Positions 6,948 to 15,909 of a stretch of DNA of 38,631 nucleotides are shown piece by piece. A model generated the notes under the pieces. That model searched no databases and was not told the DNA's origin. It saw only the letters and a program-made list of their open reading frames with translations. Position numbers and translations under genes: made by a program. How positions within the stretch are numbered: position 1 is the first letter of the stretch; each line of letters starts with the position of its first letter. The DNA comes from Bacillota bacterium (GTDB taxonomy: Bacteria; Bacillota; Clostridia; Christensenellales; Aristaeellaceae), in assembly GCA_023416585.1 (NCBI GenBank), contig JAEZHM010000160.1:1-38631 (forward strand). The letters are read 5' to 3'.

Positions 6948-8234
6948 TTACGCCCCGGCTTTGCGTGCCGCCCTTAGCACTCGCAAAAGCTCGCCCAATT
7001 TGGGCGGCTTGCCATACATCAACACGCCGATGCGGTAAATGCGCGCCGCAAGCACACCAATAAACGCCGTCGATGCAATCAGCAGTATGACTGAAATGAG
7101 GATCTCATGCCATGCAGGGCTGGACATGGCGATGCGCACAAACATGGCCATGGGCGACGTGAACGGCAGATAGGAGCAGAACTTCAAGGCCGCATTTTCG
7201 ATGTTTCCTGAGGCCATGGACATGATCACCACCATGAAGGCGATAATGAACCCAAACATCACGGGCAAAACCATGGTGTTCACGTCCTCTGTTCGGGAAG
7301 CCAGAGAACCGATGGCCCCAAACAGGAAGGCGTACAGGAAGAAGCCCAGCACAAAGAACAATAGCGCAAAGCCCACGATGTTCAAGGGCATGTTGAATAT
7401 GGACGCAATGATCTCATTTCCCGCCCAGGAGGCTTCATTGATATTGTAGAACAGGATGGCAGAACCGAAGATGGCGATCATCTGAAAAAGCCCCGCCAGG
7501 CCGGACCCTATGACTTTTCCGAACAGCAGGCTGTTGGGCCGGGCAGATGTGATCAGCAGCTCCATCGTGCGGGTGCTTTTTTCAGTGGCCACTGCGGTGG
7601 ACACCAGCTGCCCATAAATGAGGATGGCCATATACAGCGCAAAGATCAGCGCATAGGTGTAAAAGAAGGTTTCCATCTGGCTGACCCCAAGATTTTCCAC
7701 CGATACCGAAACCGGCGGCATCAGGATATTAGGAATCTCCGCATCCAAAGCGCCAAGCGCCTTCAGCTTTTCAAACCGGTAGGCCGACTGCAGCGCGCCT
7801 GACAGCATGGCGCTTGTATTATCGTACATACCAAGATTCCTTGCGATATACGTAAGCTTCTCGGCGCTATCCAACACCACAGCGCCCTCATATGTACCCG
7901 CCTTCACCTGTTCTTTGACCGTCTTTTCATCGGCGGTAACCACATGGGCCGTGAACCCATATAAGGAGTCGGCAAATTGCTTCAGCGCATCATCGCTCAA
8001 AGCGCCGTTTTCATTGATCACAGCCAGCGCCGGCCCGGACTGGACCGGTGTCTGAATGGATGGGCCCTCACCAGCCGCACCATTGCCGGAGGATTTGGTA
8101 AGCATTCCCTTCAAAGTAGGAAAGGACAATACGGCTGCCACGATCAGAACAAGCGCTACCGTCATCCCCATATATACCTTGTTCTTAAGATACCCCTTCA
8201 GTTCAAAGCGGAGCACGGATATAAACTGCTTCAT
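6948..8234 (-). CDS. ABC-2 type transporter permease, NatB-like, 428 aa
   Basis: The membrane partner of the ATPase encoded immediately upstream. It has one N-terminal TM (MTVALVLIVAAVLSFP), a large extracytoplasmic domain of about 180 residues, then five more TM segments from about residue 205, including a block with TAVATEKSTRTMELLITS. This layout and the E-K-x-x-R-T-M-E-L-L motif are typical of the NatB/YhaP branch of ABC-2 permeases, which export Na+ or unknown compounds. The start at 8234 (MKQFISVLRFEL) has GAGGAGG upstream and lies 10 nt after the ATPase stop. The substrate cannot be told from sequence. Confidence 0.85.
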   Translation of the reverse strand: MKQFISVLRFELKGYLKNKVYMGMTVALVLIVAAVLSFPTLKGMLTKSSGNGAAGEGPSIQTPVQSGPALAVINENGALSDDALKQFADSLYGFTAHVVTADEKTVKEQVKAGTYEGAVVLDSAEKLTYIARNLGMYDNTSAMLSGALQSAYRFEKLKALGALDAEIPNILMPPVSVSVENLGVSQMETFFYTYALIFALYMAILIYGQLVSTAVATEKSTRTMELLITSARPNSLLFGKVIGSGLAGLFQMIAIFGSAILFYNINEASWAGNEIIASIFNMPLNIVGFALLFFVLGFFLYAFLFGAIGSLASRTEDVNTMVLPVMFGFIIAFMVVIMSMASGNIENAALKFCSYLPFTSPMAMFVRIAMSSPAWHEILISVILLIASTAFIGVLAARIYRIGVLMYGKPPKLGELLRVLRAARKAGA

Positions 8235-8244
8235 AAGTTCCTCC

Positions 8245-9150
8245 TCAAACGGCCGCGCCCGTATACTCGACAAAGATGTCATTCAGTGTCGGTTCAAACA
8301 CCCGGTAGCCCTCCACCGGTATCTTCTCCCCTGCCATGGCATTCAAAATGGACAGCGTTTCCTCCGCAGCGAAAACATGCACATGCAGCATATTTTCCGC
8401 GATTTCGGCCTGAAGCCCTTTGCCCTTTAAGAAGGTCAGCGCCTTATTCAGTCCGCCGGGAGCAACATCCACCAGGATATGGCGGCGGTCATAGCTGCGT
8501 TTGTGGGCGGCGATGGAGGTATCCAGCACGATGCGTCCCTGGTTCAGGATGACGATGTTCTGGCAGAATTCCTCCACATAATTCATTTGATGGCTGGAAA
8601 AAAGCACGATCTTCCCCGCATCGATGCATTCCCTGACGATGTCCTTCAGCAGCATGGCGTTCACCGGGTCCAGCCCTGAAAAAGGCTCATCCAAGATCAC
8701 GATTTGAGGATCGCCCAGCATGGCAACGGCCAGCTGTATCTTCTGCTGGTTGCCCTTGGAAAGCGTATCCACCTTCTTGTTGGCATAATCCGATAGCTCC
8801 ATCCGGCCAAGCCACTTCTTCGCCTCGTCCCGCGCCTTTAGGGGATTCAATCCGCGCAGCGTACCCAGATAGGTCAGTTGATCCAGGATCAAGCGCTTGG
8901 GATACAGGCCCCGTTCCTCCGGCAGGTAACCGATACGGTAATCGCCCCTTCTAAAAGGCTTGCCGTCCAGCAGTACCTGCCCGCCGTCGGGGGCAAACAC
9001 ATCCATCACAATGCGCAGCGTCGTGGTCTTGCCGGCGCCATTCCGCCCCAAAAGACCCACGGAGCGCCCGCTTTCCACCGAAAAGCCGATGCCCTTTAGC
9101 ACTTCCTTTTCGCCAAAGCGTTTTTCCAGCTGTACAAGCTCAAGCTTCAT
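8245..9150 (-). CDS. ABC transporter ATP-binding protein, NatA-like, 301 aa
   Basis: The ATPase of a two-gene exporter. Walker A is GRNGAGKTT (residues 35-43), the signature LSKGNQQ (130-136), Walker B VILDEP (151-156), with the switch histidine in FSSHQM. The C-terminal 80 residues form a DUF4162-type regulatory domain, as in NatA and other drug/Na+ exporters. I use the ATG at 9150 (MKLELVQLEKRFG), with GGAGG about 10 nt upstream. The promoter at 9265-9293 carries a perfect palindrome over its -35, so a repressor is likely, but no regulator gene is adjacent. Confidence 0.9.
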   Translation of the reverse strand: MKLELVQLEKRFGEKEVLKGIGFSVESGRSVGLLGRNGAGKTTTLRIVMDVFAPDGGQVLLDGKPFRRGDYRIGYLPEERGLYPKRLILDQLTYLGTLRGLNPLKARDEAKKWLGRMELSDYANKKVDTLSKGNQQKIQLAVAMLGDPQIVILDEPFSGLDPVNAMLLKDIVRECIDAGKIVLFSSHQMNYVEEFCQNIVILNQGRIVLDTSIAAHKRSYDRRHILVDVAPGGLNKALTFLKGKGLQAEIAENMLHVHVFAAEETLSILNAMAGEKIPVEGYRVFEPTLNDIFVEYTGAAV

Positions 9151-9264
9151 ACCTATTAGTCCTCCATGTTTCATTGACCGTTGTTTCTTATGAATCCTAT
9201 CATCCGTGGGAACAGGATACCTAGGCAAGAATCATACGGCAATCCTCCCTGTTCATACGTTGAC

Positions 9265-9297
9265 ATAGTACATAGCTTCCTAGTGATTGTCAATCAC
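9265..9297 (-). promoter_or_regulatory. Promoter with a palindromic operator candidate, ABC exporter operon
   Basis: TTGACA (9293-9288), 17 nt, TACTAT (9270-9265). The -35 sits inside the perfect palindrome GTGATTG-T-CAATCAC (9283-9297), which is well placed for a repressor. The leader before the ATG is about 110 nt. Confidence 0.7.
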
Positions 9298-9348
9298 ATC
9301 CATCTGAAAAGTGCATATCCTGGCTCAATCCTTACAAAAGCATGCATG

Positions 9349-9379
9349 AAAAAACAGGCGGTGAACTTTTTACCGCCTG
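9349..9379 (-). terminator. Terminator of the serine hydrolase gene
   Basis: CAGGCGGT/ACCGCCTG makes a perfect 8-bp stem followed by TTTTTTC on the minus strand. Confidence 0.85.
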
Positions 9380-9418
9380 CTTAGCTTGCTTACCACAGCA
9401 CCTATAGATGGCAAACCA

Positions 9419-10606
9419 TCAAAATCCCAGTTCCTTTTCCACCGCTTCCGTCAAATCAGGGATAAAAAGCTCATGGGAGGGCGGTATGCGCTGGATGCCA
9501 AACAGCAGCGTCGTGCGGCGGACGGGATCGATGCGCATGGATACGCCCGCCAGGCCGTTCCAGCCAAAGGAACCGATACTCTCGCGGATAGACGACTGCT
9601 TGGGGTCCATCATCACCCGCATCTGGAACCCATAGCCGTAACCGTTTTCATCCGCCCATGTGCAGCCCAACCGCTGCTCTGCCGTCAATTGATTCCTGGT
9701 CATGCTATCCACCGTTTCGGGCCTTAATATGCAAACGCCGTCCAGCTCCCCGCGGTTTAGAAGCATCCTGGCAAAGCGCGTATAATCGTCCACCGTGGAA
9801 AACAGCCCGCCGCCGCCGGACTCGAAACTGCCTTCCTCGATCATTTCCAGTTCCCGCTTCTTTGGCATGCGCACAAGGCCTTTCTTTCCAGGCGAATAGG
9901 TAGGAGCAATACGCCCAAGCTTTTCCTTGGGCACACGGAAGCCCGTATCCGCCATATGAAGCGGATCAAAGATTTTTTCCTTCATGTACTCGCCCAGCTC
10001 TTTGCCTGTGGCCGCAACAATCAGCGCACCAAGCACGTCGGCACTGAAACCGTATTTCCACCGCTCACCGGGATGGAACAAAAGGGGGCATCCGGCCATC
10101 ATGCGGATAACCTCCCTGGTGCTGATGCGCTTTCCCAAGGCCTCCTGGGCCGCGATATGCCTTAAAGCTTTGCCGTAGTATCGGGTTACTTCCTTTAATA
10201 CCGGGTCTCCCTCCTTACCATCACCTGGATACGGTATGCCGGAAGTCATGGTCAGCAGGTCAAATACGGTGATTTCGCGCCTTGCAGGTTCCAATGAGGG
10301 CTTGCCGTCCCGGATCACACACACCTTGACATTCTTCCACTCGGGCAGGAACCTGGAGATGGGCATATCCAGGGTGAAAACGCCGTCCTCAATAAGCGTC
10401 ATTACCGCCGTGGCAGTCATGGGCTTTGTAGTGGAGTACATGCGCATGATCGCATCCCGCGCAAAGGAACGCCGGGATTGAAGATCGGCAAGCCCGGCGC
10501 AGCGGAAGATCTCTTCCTTGCCTTCCACTGTAACAAGGGCGGACACGCCTGCCGCCAGTTTCTTGTCCACAAAGGACCTTAAAGCATCGAGTATGTAGTC
10601 AGCCAT
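9419..10606 (-). CDS. Serine hydrolase of the beta-lactamase (class C/esterase) fold, 395 aa
   Basis: The SxxK nucleophile motif is S58-T-T-K61 within MYSTTKPMTATAVM. A tyrosine motif follows (KYGFSADVLG), as in class C beta-lactamases and EstB-type esterases. The length and the blocks DLLTMTSGIPYPG and GGGLFSTVDDYTRFARMLLN are typical of the COG1680 group. No signal peptide is present, so it is probably a cytosolic esterase or peptidase rather than a drug-resistance enzyme. The start at 10606 has GGGGTG upstream. It has its own promoter with an operator-like repeat and its own terminator, and is divergent from the LuxR-type gene. Confidence 0.85.
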   Translation of the reverse strand: MADYILDALRSFVDKKLAAGVSALVTVEGKEEIFRCAGLADLQSRRSFARDAIMRMYSTTKPMTATAVMTLIEDGVFTLDMPISRFLPEWKNVKVCVIRDGKPSLEPARREITVFDLLTMTSGIPYPGDGKEGDPVLKEVTRYYGKALRHIAAQEALGKRISTREVIRMMAGCPLLFHPGERWKYGFSADVLGALIVAATGKELGEYMKEKIFDPLHMADTGFRVPKEKLGRIAPTYSPGKKGLVRMPKKRELEMIEEGSFESGGGGLFSTVDDYTRFARMLLNRGELDGVCILRPETVDSMTRNQLTAEQRLGCTWADENGYGYGFQMRVMMDPKQSSIRESIGSFGWNGLAGVSMRIDPVRRTTLLFGIQRIPPSHELFIPDLTEAVEKELGF

Positions 10607-10638
10607 ACACAGCACCCCTTTTTTTACCAACTGATTGC

Positions 10639-10676
10639 ATGATACGTTAGATTCTTCCATCTGTCAACCGATGGAA
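10639..10676 (-). promoter_or_regulatory. Promoter with inverted repeat, serine hydrolase gene
   Basis: TTGACA (10667-10662), 17 nt, TATCAT (10644-10639). The -35 lies between the arms of TTCCATC-N8-GATGGAA (10655-10676), a perfect 7-bp inverted repeat and possible operator. Confidence 0.7.
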
Positions 10677-10723
10677 TAGCACAAATGAAAAAGCACACTT
10701 CTTTATCCTTTAGCATATATTTG

Positions 10724-10752
10724 TGGCACTTTCTTGCTGGTTTCGGTATAAT
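10724..10752 (+). promoter_or_regulatory. Promoter of the LuxR-type regulator gene
   Basis: TGGCAC (10724-10729), 17 nt, TATAAT (10747-10752). The poor -35 suggests weak or activated transcription. Confidence 0.55.
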
Positions 10753-10788
10753 GGAACGCAAGCACTGACTTTATTTGGGGAGGCGTCT

Positions 10789-12882
10789 ATGCTGCAACCG
10801 CTGCTTACAACCAAACTGTTCATGCCCCACAGCGCGGCGCGCTTCATTCCCCGGGTCGCGCTTACATCAAGGTGGCTGGAAGGCTATCAATCGGGCTGCT
10901 ATGTAACGCTGATCTGCGCGCCTGCAGGATACGGCAAAACTACCCTCATGCTGGATTTGGTAAAGGCTTCCTCCGCCGTGCCTGTTTGGCTGTCTTTGGA
11001 CGAAGGCGACAATGATCCACAGCGGTTCCTTACCTATCTTTGCGCAGCATTCAAGCAGGCGGGCGTCCCGCTTCAAGGAAGTTTGGAAACCCTGATACAG
11101 GATATGGGTTTCCAGGCTCCGGAGGCAGTAATGACACTGCTATTGAACAGTATCGCCGCATTTGGGCAAAAGCTTCTGCTGGTGCTGGATGACTACCATC
11201 TTATCCGCCAGCAAAAAGTACATCAATTGATGCAATTTATGCTGGCCCATACATACGCAAACCTCCACCTCGCCCTTTTGACGCGCGAGGATCCGCCCCT
11301 TCCCCTGTCGCGCCTTCGGGTGACGGAGGAATTGATGGAATACCGTGCCAAAGATCTTTTGTTTGGGCTGGAGGAAACATCCAGGCTGCTTGCAGCTTCG
11401 CTGGACAAGCCTCTGCCGGCTGAGTCGGCAGTCAAGATCGCCGCCTGCACAGAGGGCTGGGCAGCCGGCATCAAGCTGTACGCGCTGGCGCTTAAAGGGC
11501 AGGATTGTATAGCGGCGCAATCCTACATTGACAAGCTTTCGGGCACGCATGCGTACATCATCGATTATCTGGTGGAGGAAGTATTATCTGCCCAGCCGGA
11601 TGTGCTTCGCTCCTTTCTTGTAAAGACATCAGTCCTTTCACGTTTGGACGGCGCGCTGTGCGATGCCGTTACAGGGCGGTCGGACGGTCAGGAGATGCTT
11701 CGTGAGGTAAGCCGCAGGAACCTGTTTTTAATCCCCCTGCATGATAAGCGGGAATGGTTCAGGTATCACGCATTGTTTGCCGATTCCATCAAGGCTGGGC
11801 TTTTAAGGAATGAGGAGCAGGAACTGTGCCTTAAAGCGGCCGGTCATATGAAAAGCCGCGGTCTAGACAATGAGGCGGTTGCCTATGCCTTCCAGTCGGG
11901 GGATATGGAGAAAACCATCAAACTGGTGGAAGACTCCACCGAGGAAGCCTTCCGCACGGCACAGCTGGACACACTGTTAAGCTGGCTTGCAAAGCTGCCG
12001 GATGAAATGGTACGCCATAACGAGATCTTGTGCATGCGCCGGCCCATTGCCTGCTTTATCACCGGCAGGTTAAGCGATGCGGTTTCTTATTTGACCGCCC
12101 TGGGCCCTGAATTTGAAAAGGAAGCCTCCCCTCACAACCGCGGCCTTTGGTATAGCATGAAAGCCATGATGGCCAGTGTCACAGGGCAAGATGCAGAACC
12201 TTTGGCAAAAGAGGCTCTAAAATACCTGGAACCATGGGACCCTATCGCCCGCACATCCACCTATAACACCCTGGGCCGCGCGCAGTACCGCAAAGGCAAT
12301 ATACAGGAAGCGGCGGAAACGTTTCATCATGCGCTTGAATCAGGAATGCGGCTTGGCCACCAGTTTGTCACAACGCTGGTGATGATGAACTACAGTTCCT
12401 GCCTTCATGCTCTTGGAAAGCATGAGGAAGCCCTCAAGCAATGTGAGAACTTTATCGCCGGTATGGAGCTTCAGCACGGGCAGCTTCCCCCCTACGTGGG
12501 CATCCTGTATGTCACCATGGCCGGATTCATGGATGCGCTTGGAGAAAAGGATAAGGCCTCGCTTATGAAAGCGGAAGGTGAAGCGCTGTGCCAAAGCATT
12601 TCTTACGATATTGCAGCGTCGCTGAAGGTTTTTCATAATCCAGCTTCCAAAGCTGAAAAGGAACCTTCCCCGGGGTTTGCATTTGGGGAAAAGCTCAGCG
12701 AACGGGAGATGGAGATTCTTCGCCTCCTGGGCGAGGGCTTAAGCAACGGCGAAATCGCCAAAGCGCTGTTCATCTCCACCAATACGACCCAATGGCACAT
12801 ATCCCACCTGTATGGCAAGCTGGGCGTCAAGAGCCGCACCCAGGCCGTTGCCAAAGCCAGGGAACTGGGGCTTAATCATTGA
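10789..12882 (+). CDS. LuxR-family regulator of the MalT/LAL type, 697 aa
   Basis: A large signal-transduction ATPase regulator. The N-terminal NTPase has Walker A at about 44-52 (APAGYGKTT) and a Walker B-like LLLVLDDYH. A helical, TPR-like middle (about 330-600) is followed by a C-terminal LuxR HTH (LSEREMEILRLLGEGLSNGE and onward to GVKSRTQAVAKARELG). This is the MalT architecture, somewhat shorter than the roughly 900 aa of E. coli MalT. The start at 10789 has GGGGAGG upstream. The inducer and targets are unknown; the divergent serine hydrolase gene is the nearest candidate target. Nothing follows it in the same direction before a palindromic repeat. Confidence 0.9.
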   Translation: MLQPLLTTKLFMPHSAARFIPRVALTSRWLEGYQSGCYVTLICAPAGYGKTTLMLDLVKASSAVPVWLSLDEGDNDPQRFLTYLCAAFKQAGVPLQGSLETLIQDMGFQAPEAVMTLLLNSIAAFGQKLLLVLDDYHLIRQQKVHQLMQFMLAHTYANLHLALLTREDPPLPLSRLRVTEELMEYRAKDLLFGLEETSRLLAASLDKPLPAESAVKIAACTEGWAAGIKLYALALKGQDCIAAQSYIDKLSGTHAYIIDYLVEEVLSAQPDVLRSFLVKTSVLSRLDGALCDAVTGRSDGQEMLREVSRRNLFLIPLHDKREWFRYHALFADSIKAGLLRNEEQELCLKAAGHMKSRGLDNEAVAYAFQSGDMEKTIKLVEDSTEEAFRTAQLDTLLSWLAKLPDEMVRHNEILCMRRPIACFITGRLSDAVSYLTALGPEFEKEASPHNRGLWYSMKAMMASVTGQDAEPLAKEALKYLEPWDPIARTSTYNTLGRAQYRKGNIQEAAETFHHALESGMRLGHQFVTTLVMMNYSSCLHALGKHEEALKQCENFIAGMELQHGQLPPYVGILYVTMAGFMDALGEKDKASLMKAEGEALCQSISYDIAASLKVFHNPASKAEKEPSPGFAFGEKLSEREMEILRLLGEGLSNGEIAKALFISTNTTQWHISHLYGKLGVKSRTQAVAKARELGLNH

Positions 12883-13123
12883 GCATTCATCTATCTTTTC
12901 CCTTAAGGAACAGTTCCTGCCTTCATGCCTATAACGTTATTTCACCGTTTGATACTCTAACTACTACAGAAGTTATGGAATATAAGCAAATGCAAAGCGC
13001 ATACCTGTTACTTCCCGGCTACCAAGCCAAATCGATGATAGATAAGCGCCCTTGTATAGCAATATGCTATTTAGCTTCTCTGCCGGGACTTTGGCTGTTT
13101 GGCATATCTATTCATCTTTGCCT

Positions 13124-13208
13124 AAAAGCCGTAGGGCGGGGGCTTGCTCCCGCCGCTTGTGACGGTACTAAACGGACGGCGGGAGCAAGCCCCCGCCCTA
13201 CGGCTTTT
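13124..13208. repeat. Palindromic intergenic repeat, copy 1 (32-bp perfect arms)
   Basis: The arms 13124-13155 and 13177-13208 are exact reverse complements, with 21 nt between. The core GTAGGGCGGGGGCTTGCTCC and its continuation CGCC recur at 35145-35225. On the plus strand the right arm ends in TTTTT, so it could also terminate the LuxR-type transcript. The rest of 12883-13287 shows no gene: the short open frame across it only reflects the repeat. Confidence 0.9.
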
Positions 13209-13287
13209 TCCCGTTTATCCATTATTATCCCGTTTCGTAACTTCAGTTATTACCGGAGTACAATTTATCTCCCATGCCTGGCGACCA

Positions 13288-13323
13288 ATAGAAAAAGACT
13301 TGCCACATTGAAGCAAGTCTTTT
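13288..13323 (-). terminator. Bidirectional terminator after the M56 gene
   Basis: AAAAGACTTGC (13293-13303) pairs with GCAAGTCTTTT (13313-13323). On the minus strand the tail is TTTTTCTATT, 24 nt past the M56 stop. The plus strand also has a T run. Confidence 0.8.
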
Positions 13324-13346
13324 GCTTAATTCCCAGGAAACGTCAA

Positions 13347-15908
13347 CTAAGGCTTAAGCGACTCAGGTAGCAGGTACCATTTCCCGCCGATTTGCGTAAG
13401 TCGCGCCTGCCTGCTTTCTTCAGCGGGCGTTCCTGTGCCGCTCGGAGGATACAGGAAGAATGTTACGTCAACGGTCACGACATCGTCTTTGCCGGACTCT
13501 TTCTTCACTTCGCCAAATGTCCAAAGGCAAGGCTTCATCTCAATAATGGACTTCAGCAATTCCTTCCTTGCATCTGTCCCCGCGGCTATCCCGGCCTCCG
13601 TTCTTAAAGGTATGCAAGCCGCGTCCATCTTTGCGGTATCATGATCACGACAGGCGTTCGCGAAGGCCTTGAGCACATGGGTTGGTTCGCTGTGCACGTA
13701 CTCTTCCGTGCCCAGCGGCATTAGTTCCAGCCCCACTTCGGTCACAGTCATGGTGAGCGCCGGTGTGCTTTCCTCTTGCGCCAGCATAGGCAAATGCTCT
13801 TTCAGCGCCTTGTCAAACGACTCCCAGTCCTGCGCTTCCCACATGGCGTTGGCAGCCGTGTCCCTGATGCGTGTAATCAACTTGGAAATCGCATTGTGCC
13901 GCTGACCGACGGTAATATGATCCGGATCGACCGTCTTCCAATACAGTTGACACGTGTAATCAATACTGCCTCGTATCCTCCAAGCAGGCATCAGGGAGAG
14001 ATCCACCGAAGCTATATATGAATAGGTTGGATTTCCGGTCATCTCCCCGTATGTTTCTTTGACGGCTCTTTTTCCTGTGTATTCTATTGCTACTTGTGCA
14101 TCTTGATCGAAGTCATCCTTATATTTTTCTAAAAAGGCCTGGTATTCTGTAACGGTTTGGTCAAGATAGCCTTCGGGTGTCAAAAGAGATATAAGCTTAC
14201 GCTGCTCTATACTTATTACCTGGCTGTCATCAAACAAATCGGTACCAATCAAAACGTTTGTGAACCATATGGACAGCGAATTCCCACCAAGTTCCTTTGC
14301 GATTTCATTCAGTTGAACACCCAATTCATCGCCGGCGTTCTTACGCGCAACTGCATCATGTACCTCTGACAAATTTAGCGCGCGAACCGCACGGTCTGCA
14401 CAAATCAGAGCATCATCCAGCAACCGGTTTCGCTCGCCGTTGGTAAGCTTCGCATTTTCGAAGTAACTCCAGTTAAGTTCACAATAGAAGGACACACAAC
14501 CGTTTTGGTCATTCCCCAAAAATAATTTACTCCACCACACATTATAGCTGTCACCATCGGGATATCTTGCTTCTGTGACGCTGTATTGCAGGTGACGCAT
14601 GAAGCGGTTCTCCAGCCAGCGATAATCAAAAATCGCTTTAAGTTTAGGCAATTGCGGCATGATCTGCTTTGCATATTCTTCGGTCGAGAGCTCTTCCCAG
14701 CCAGGTGTTTGCATGGACATAAGCAGATCATAGTCCGCTTGTGGCATATATTCGGTTATCGGGATGAGATAATTTTTTTCGGTAATGGAAAAGGCGGAGG
14801 CCGATACTGTATCCGCCAGAACGCTGCCGGTTAACAGTGCCAGCAGGAGCGTGCAGACAATCAATCCTGCTCCCGCCCTGCGTGGGCGAAATGGGGTCAT
14901 TAGTGCGATTCTCTGCTTGATACGTTTCATTTGCTTTACACCCCCGTCAAATGGTGAGCATAGCGGTGTGCGCACGGCTTTAGTGAGAAGCACCGCACTT
15001 AGGATGGCATCCACATAGGCGCTCCGGTGCTCCGGCTCTTGAAGCTTGAGCACCGCTTCATCACATGTCATTTCGCATAGAAGTCCCATTTCTTTCATCA
15101 GAAAAGGCATCAGCGGGTTGAACCAGTGAACCGCAGAAGTTAGGCAGCAAAGGGCCTTCCCCCACAGGTGCCCATGCTTTAAGTGGATCAATTCGTGGGC
15201 CAGCATCAGGCTCAGCTGCTGCTGATCATACATGATGGCGGGCAGCAGAAGCACCGGGCGAAAAAGCCCCACCACCGTGGGTGACTGCACGCAGGGGGAT
15301 ATGTATGCGGGCGGCGGCGTTAAACGAAGCCAAGCGCACTGCTCCTTAAGTTTTGCCTGAATTTCCGGGGGTACAGGGCTTTGCCAGCGCCGGTTAAGCC
15401 TAAGGAAGCGCGCGTGTTGGATAGTCTGAAACAGCAATACAAAAAGCGCTCCCGCCATCCAAACCGCGAACAACACCAGCGCCCATGGAATGCCGGATTT
15501 TTGATGCGCGGAAGGTGCAGCCGCTTGGGACGGAACGGCTTGCTGCTTCGTATCGCCTGAGGTCCCTGAAGCTGCGGCATCAAGGGAGACCACAGCAGCC
15601 GTGCTCGGATTATCGGCCTCGCCGGAAGCTTTCGCGTTCAACGTTGAAGGGTTGGATGCATCTTCTGTTAAGGCGTCTGCTTCCATTACCTGCGCGGCAG
15701 GCAGCGTGATCTTGGGCAGCAGCAGCGCGGGCCGCCAGGGGAACAGCAGCAGCGCGGTCAGCAATATCCCCAATAGATAGAACGTGCGTGCGCGGTAATG
15801 GGTCAGCAGCCGCTCTTTTAGCAGCGCAAGCCCGCCCATCAGCAGCGATACGCTGACCGACATGCTGGAAAGCGATACAAGAAAGCCCGCCGCATCGAAG
15901 GCGCTCAT
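13347..15908 (-). CDS. M56 family (BlaR1-like) membrane metalloprotease sensor, 853 aa
   Basis: A transmembrane signal transducer paired with a BlaI repressor. TM segments lie near residues 15-30, 42-57 and 142-160. The zinc protease motif HELIH is at 239-243 (LAHELIHLKHGH), with CEMTCDEAVL supplying the distal zinc ligand. A fourth TM near 345-366 (GLIVCTLLLALLTGSVLAD) leads to an extracellular part of nearly 490 residues. That part lacks the SxxK penicillin-binding motif of true BlaR1/MecR1 and ends with an NTF2/DUF4878-like region (THVLKAFANACRDHD ... GKWYLLPE). The signal is therefore probably not a beta-lactam. A low-complexity Ala/Ser loop (about 75-135) is cytosolic. It starts 1 nt after the BlaI stop, with AAAGGAGG inside the BlaI gene. 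Confidence 0.85.
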   Translation of the reverse strand: MSAFDAAGFLVSLSSMSVSVSLLMGGLALLKERLLTHYRARTFYLLGILLTALLLFPWRPALLLPKITLPAAQVMEADALTEDASNPSTLNAKASGEADNPSTAAVVSLDAAASGTSGDTKQQAVPSQAAAPSAHQKSGIPWALVLFAVWMAGALFVLLFQTIQHARFLRLNRRWQSPVPPEIQAKLKEQCAWLRLTPPPAYISPCVQSPTVVGLFRPVLLLPAIMYDQQQLSLMLAHELIHLKHGHLWGKALCCLTSAVHWFNPLMPFLMKEMGLLCEMTCDEAVLKLQEPEHRSAYVDAILSAVLLTKAVRTPLCSPFDGGVKQMKRIKQRIALMTPFRPRRAGAGLIVCTLLLALLTGSVLADTVSASAFSITEKNYLIPITEYMPQADYDLLMSMQTPGWEELSTEEYAKQIMPQLPKLKAIFDYRWLENRFMRHLQYSVTEARYPDGDSYNVWWSKLFLGNDQNGCVSFYCELNWSYFENAKLTNGERNRLLDDALICADRAVRALNLSEVHDAVARKNAGDELGVQLNEIAKELGGNSLSIWFTNVLIGTDLFDDSQVISIEQRKLISLLTPEGYLDQTVTEYQAFLEKYKDDFDQDAQVAIEYTGKRAVKETYGEMTGNPTYSYIASVDLSLMPAWRIRGSIDYTCQLYWKTVDPDHITVGQRHNAISKLITRIRDTAANAMWEAQDWESFDKALKEHLPMLAQEESTPALTMTVTEVGLELMPLGTEEYVHSEPTHVLKAFANACRDHDTAKMDAACIPLRTEAGIAAGTDARKELLKSIIEMKPCLWTFGEVKKESGKDDVVTVDVTFFLYPPSGTGTPAEESRQARLTQIGGKWYLLPESLKP

Positions 15909-15909
15909 A

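Noticed and set aside
9419..10606. Antibiotic-resistance beta-lactamase controlled by the BlaI/M56 pair
   Set aside because: The enzyme lacks a signal peptide, is 3 kb away behind another gene, and its promoter lacks the TACA-TGTA operator seen at the BlaI operon.
10724..10738. Sigma-54 promoter (TGGCAC...TTGCT) before the LuxR-type gene
   Set aside because: The distance between the GG and GC elements is one base too short, which sigma-54 does not tolerate well. A TATAAT at 17 nt spacing explains the region better.
12879..13370. Open frame of 163 codons after the LuxR-type gene
   Set aside because: It is read through the long palindromic repeat and a terminator; composition is not protein-like.
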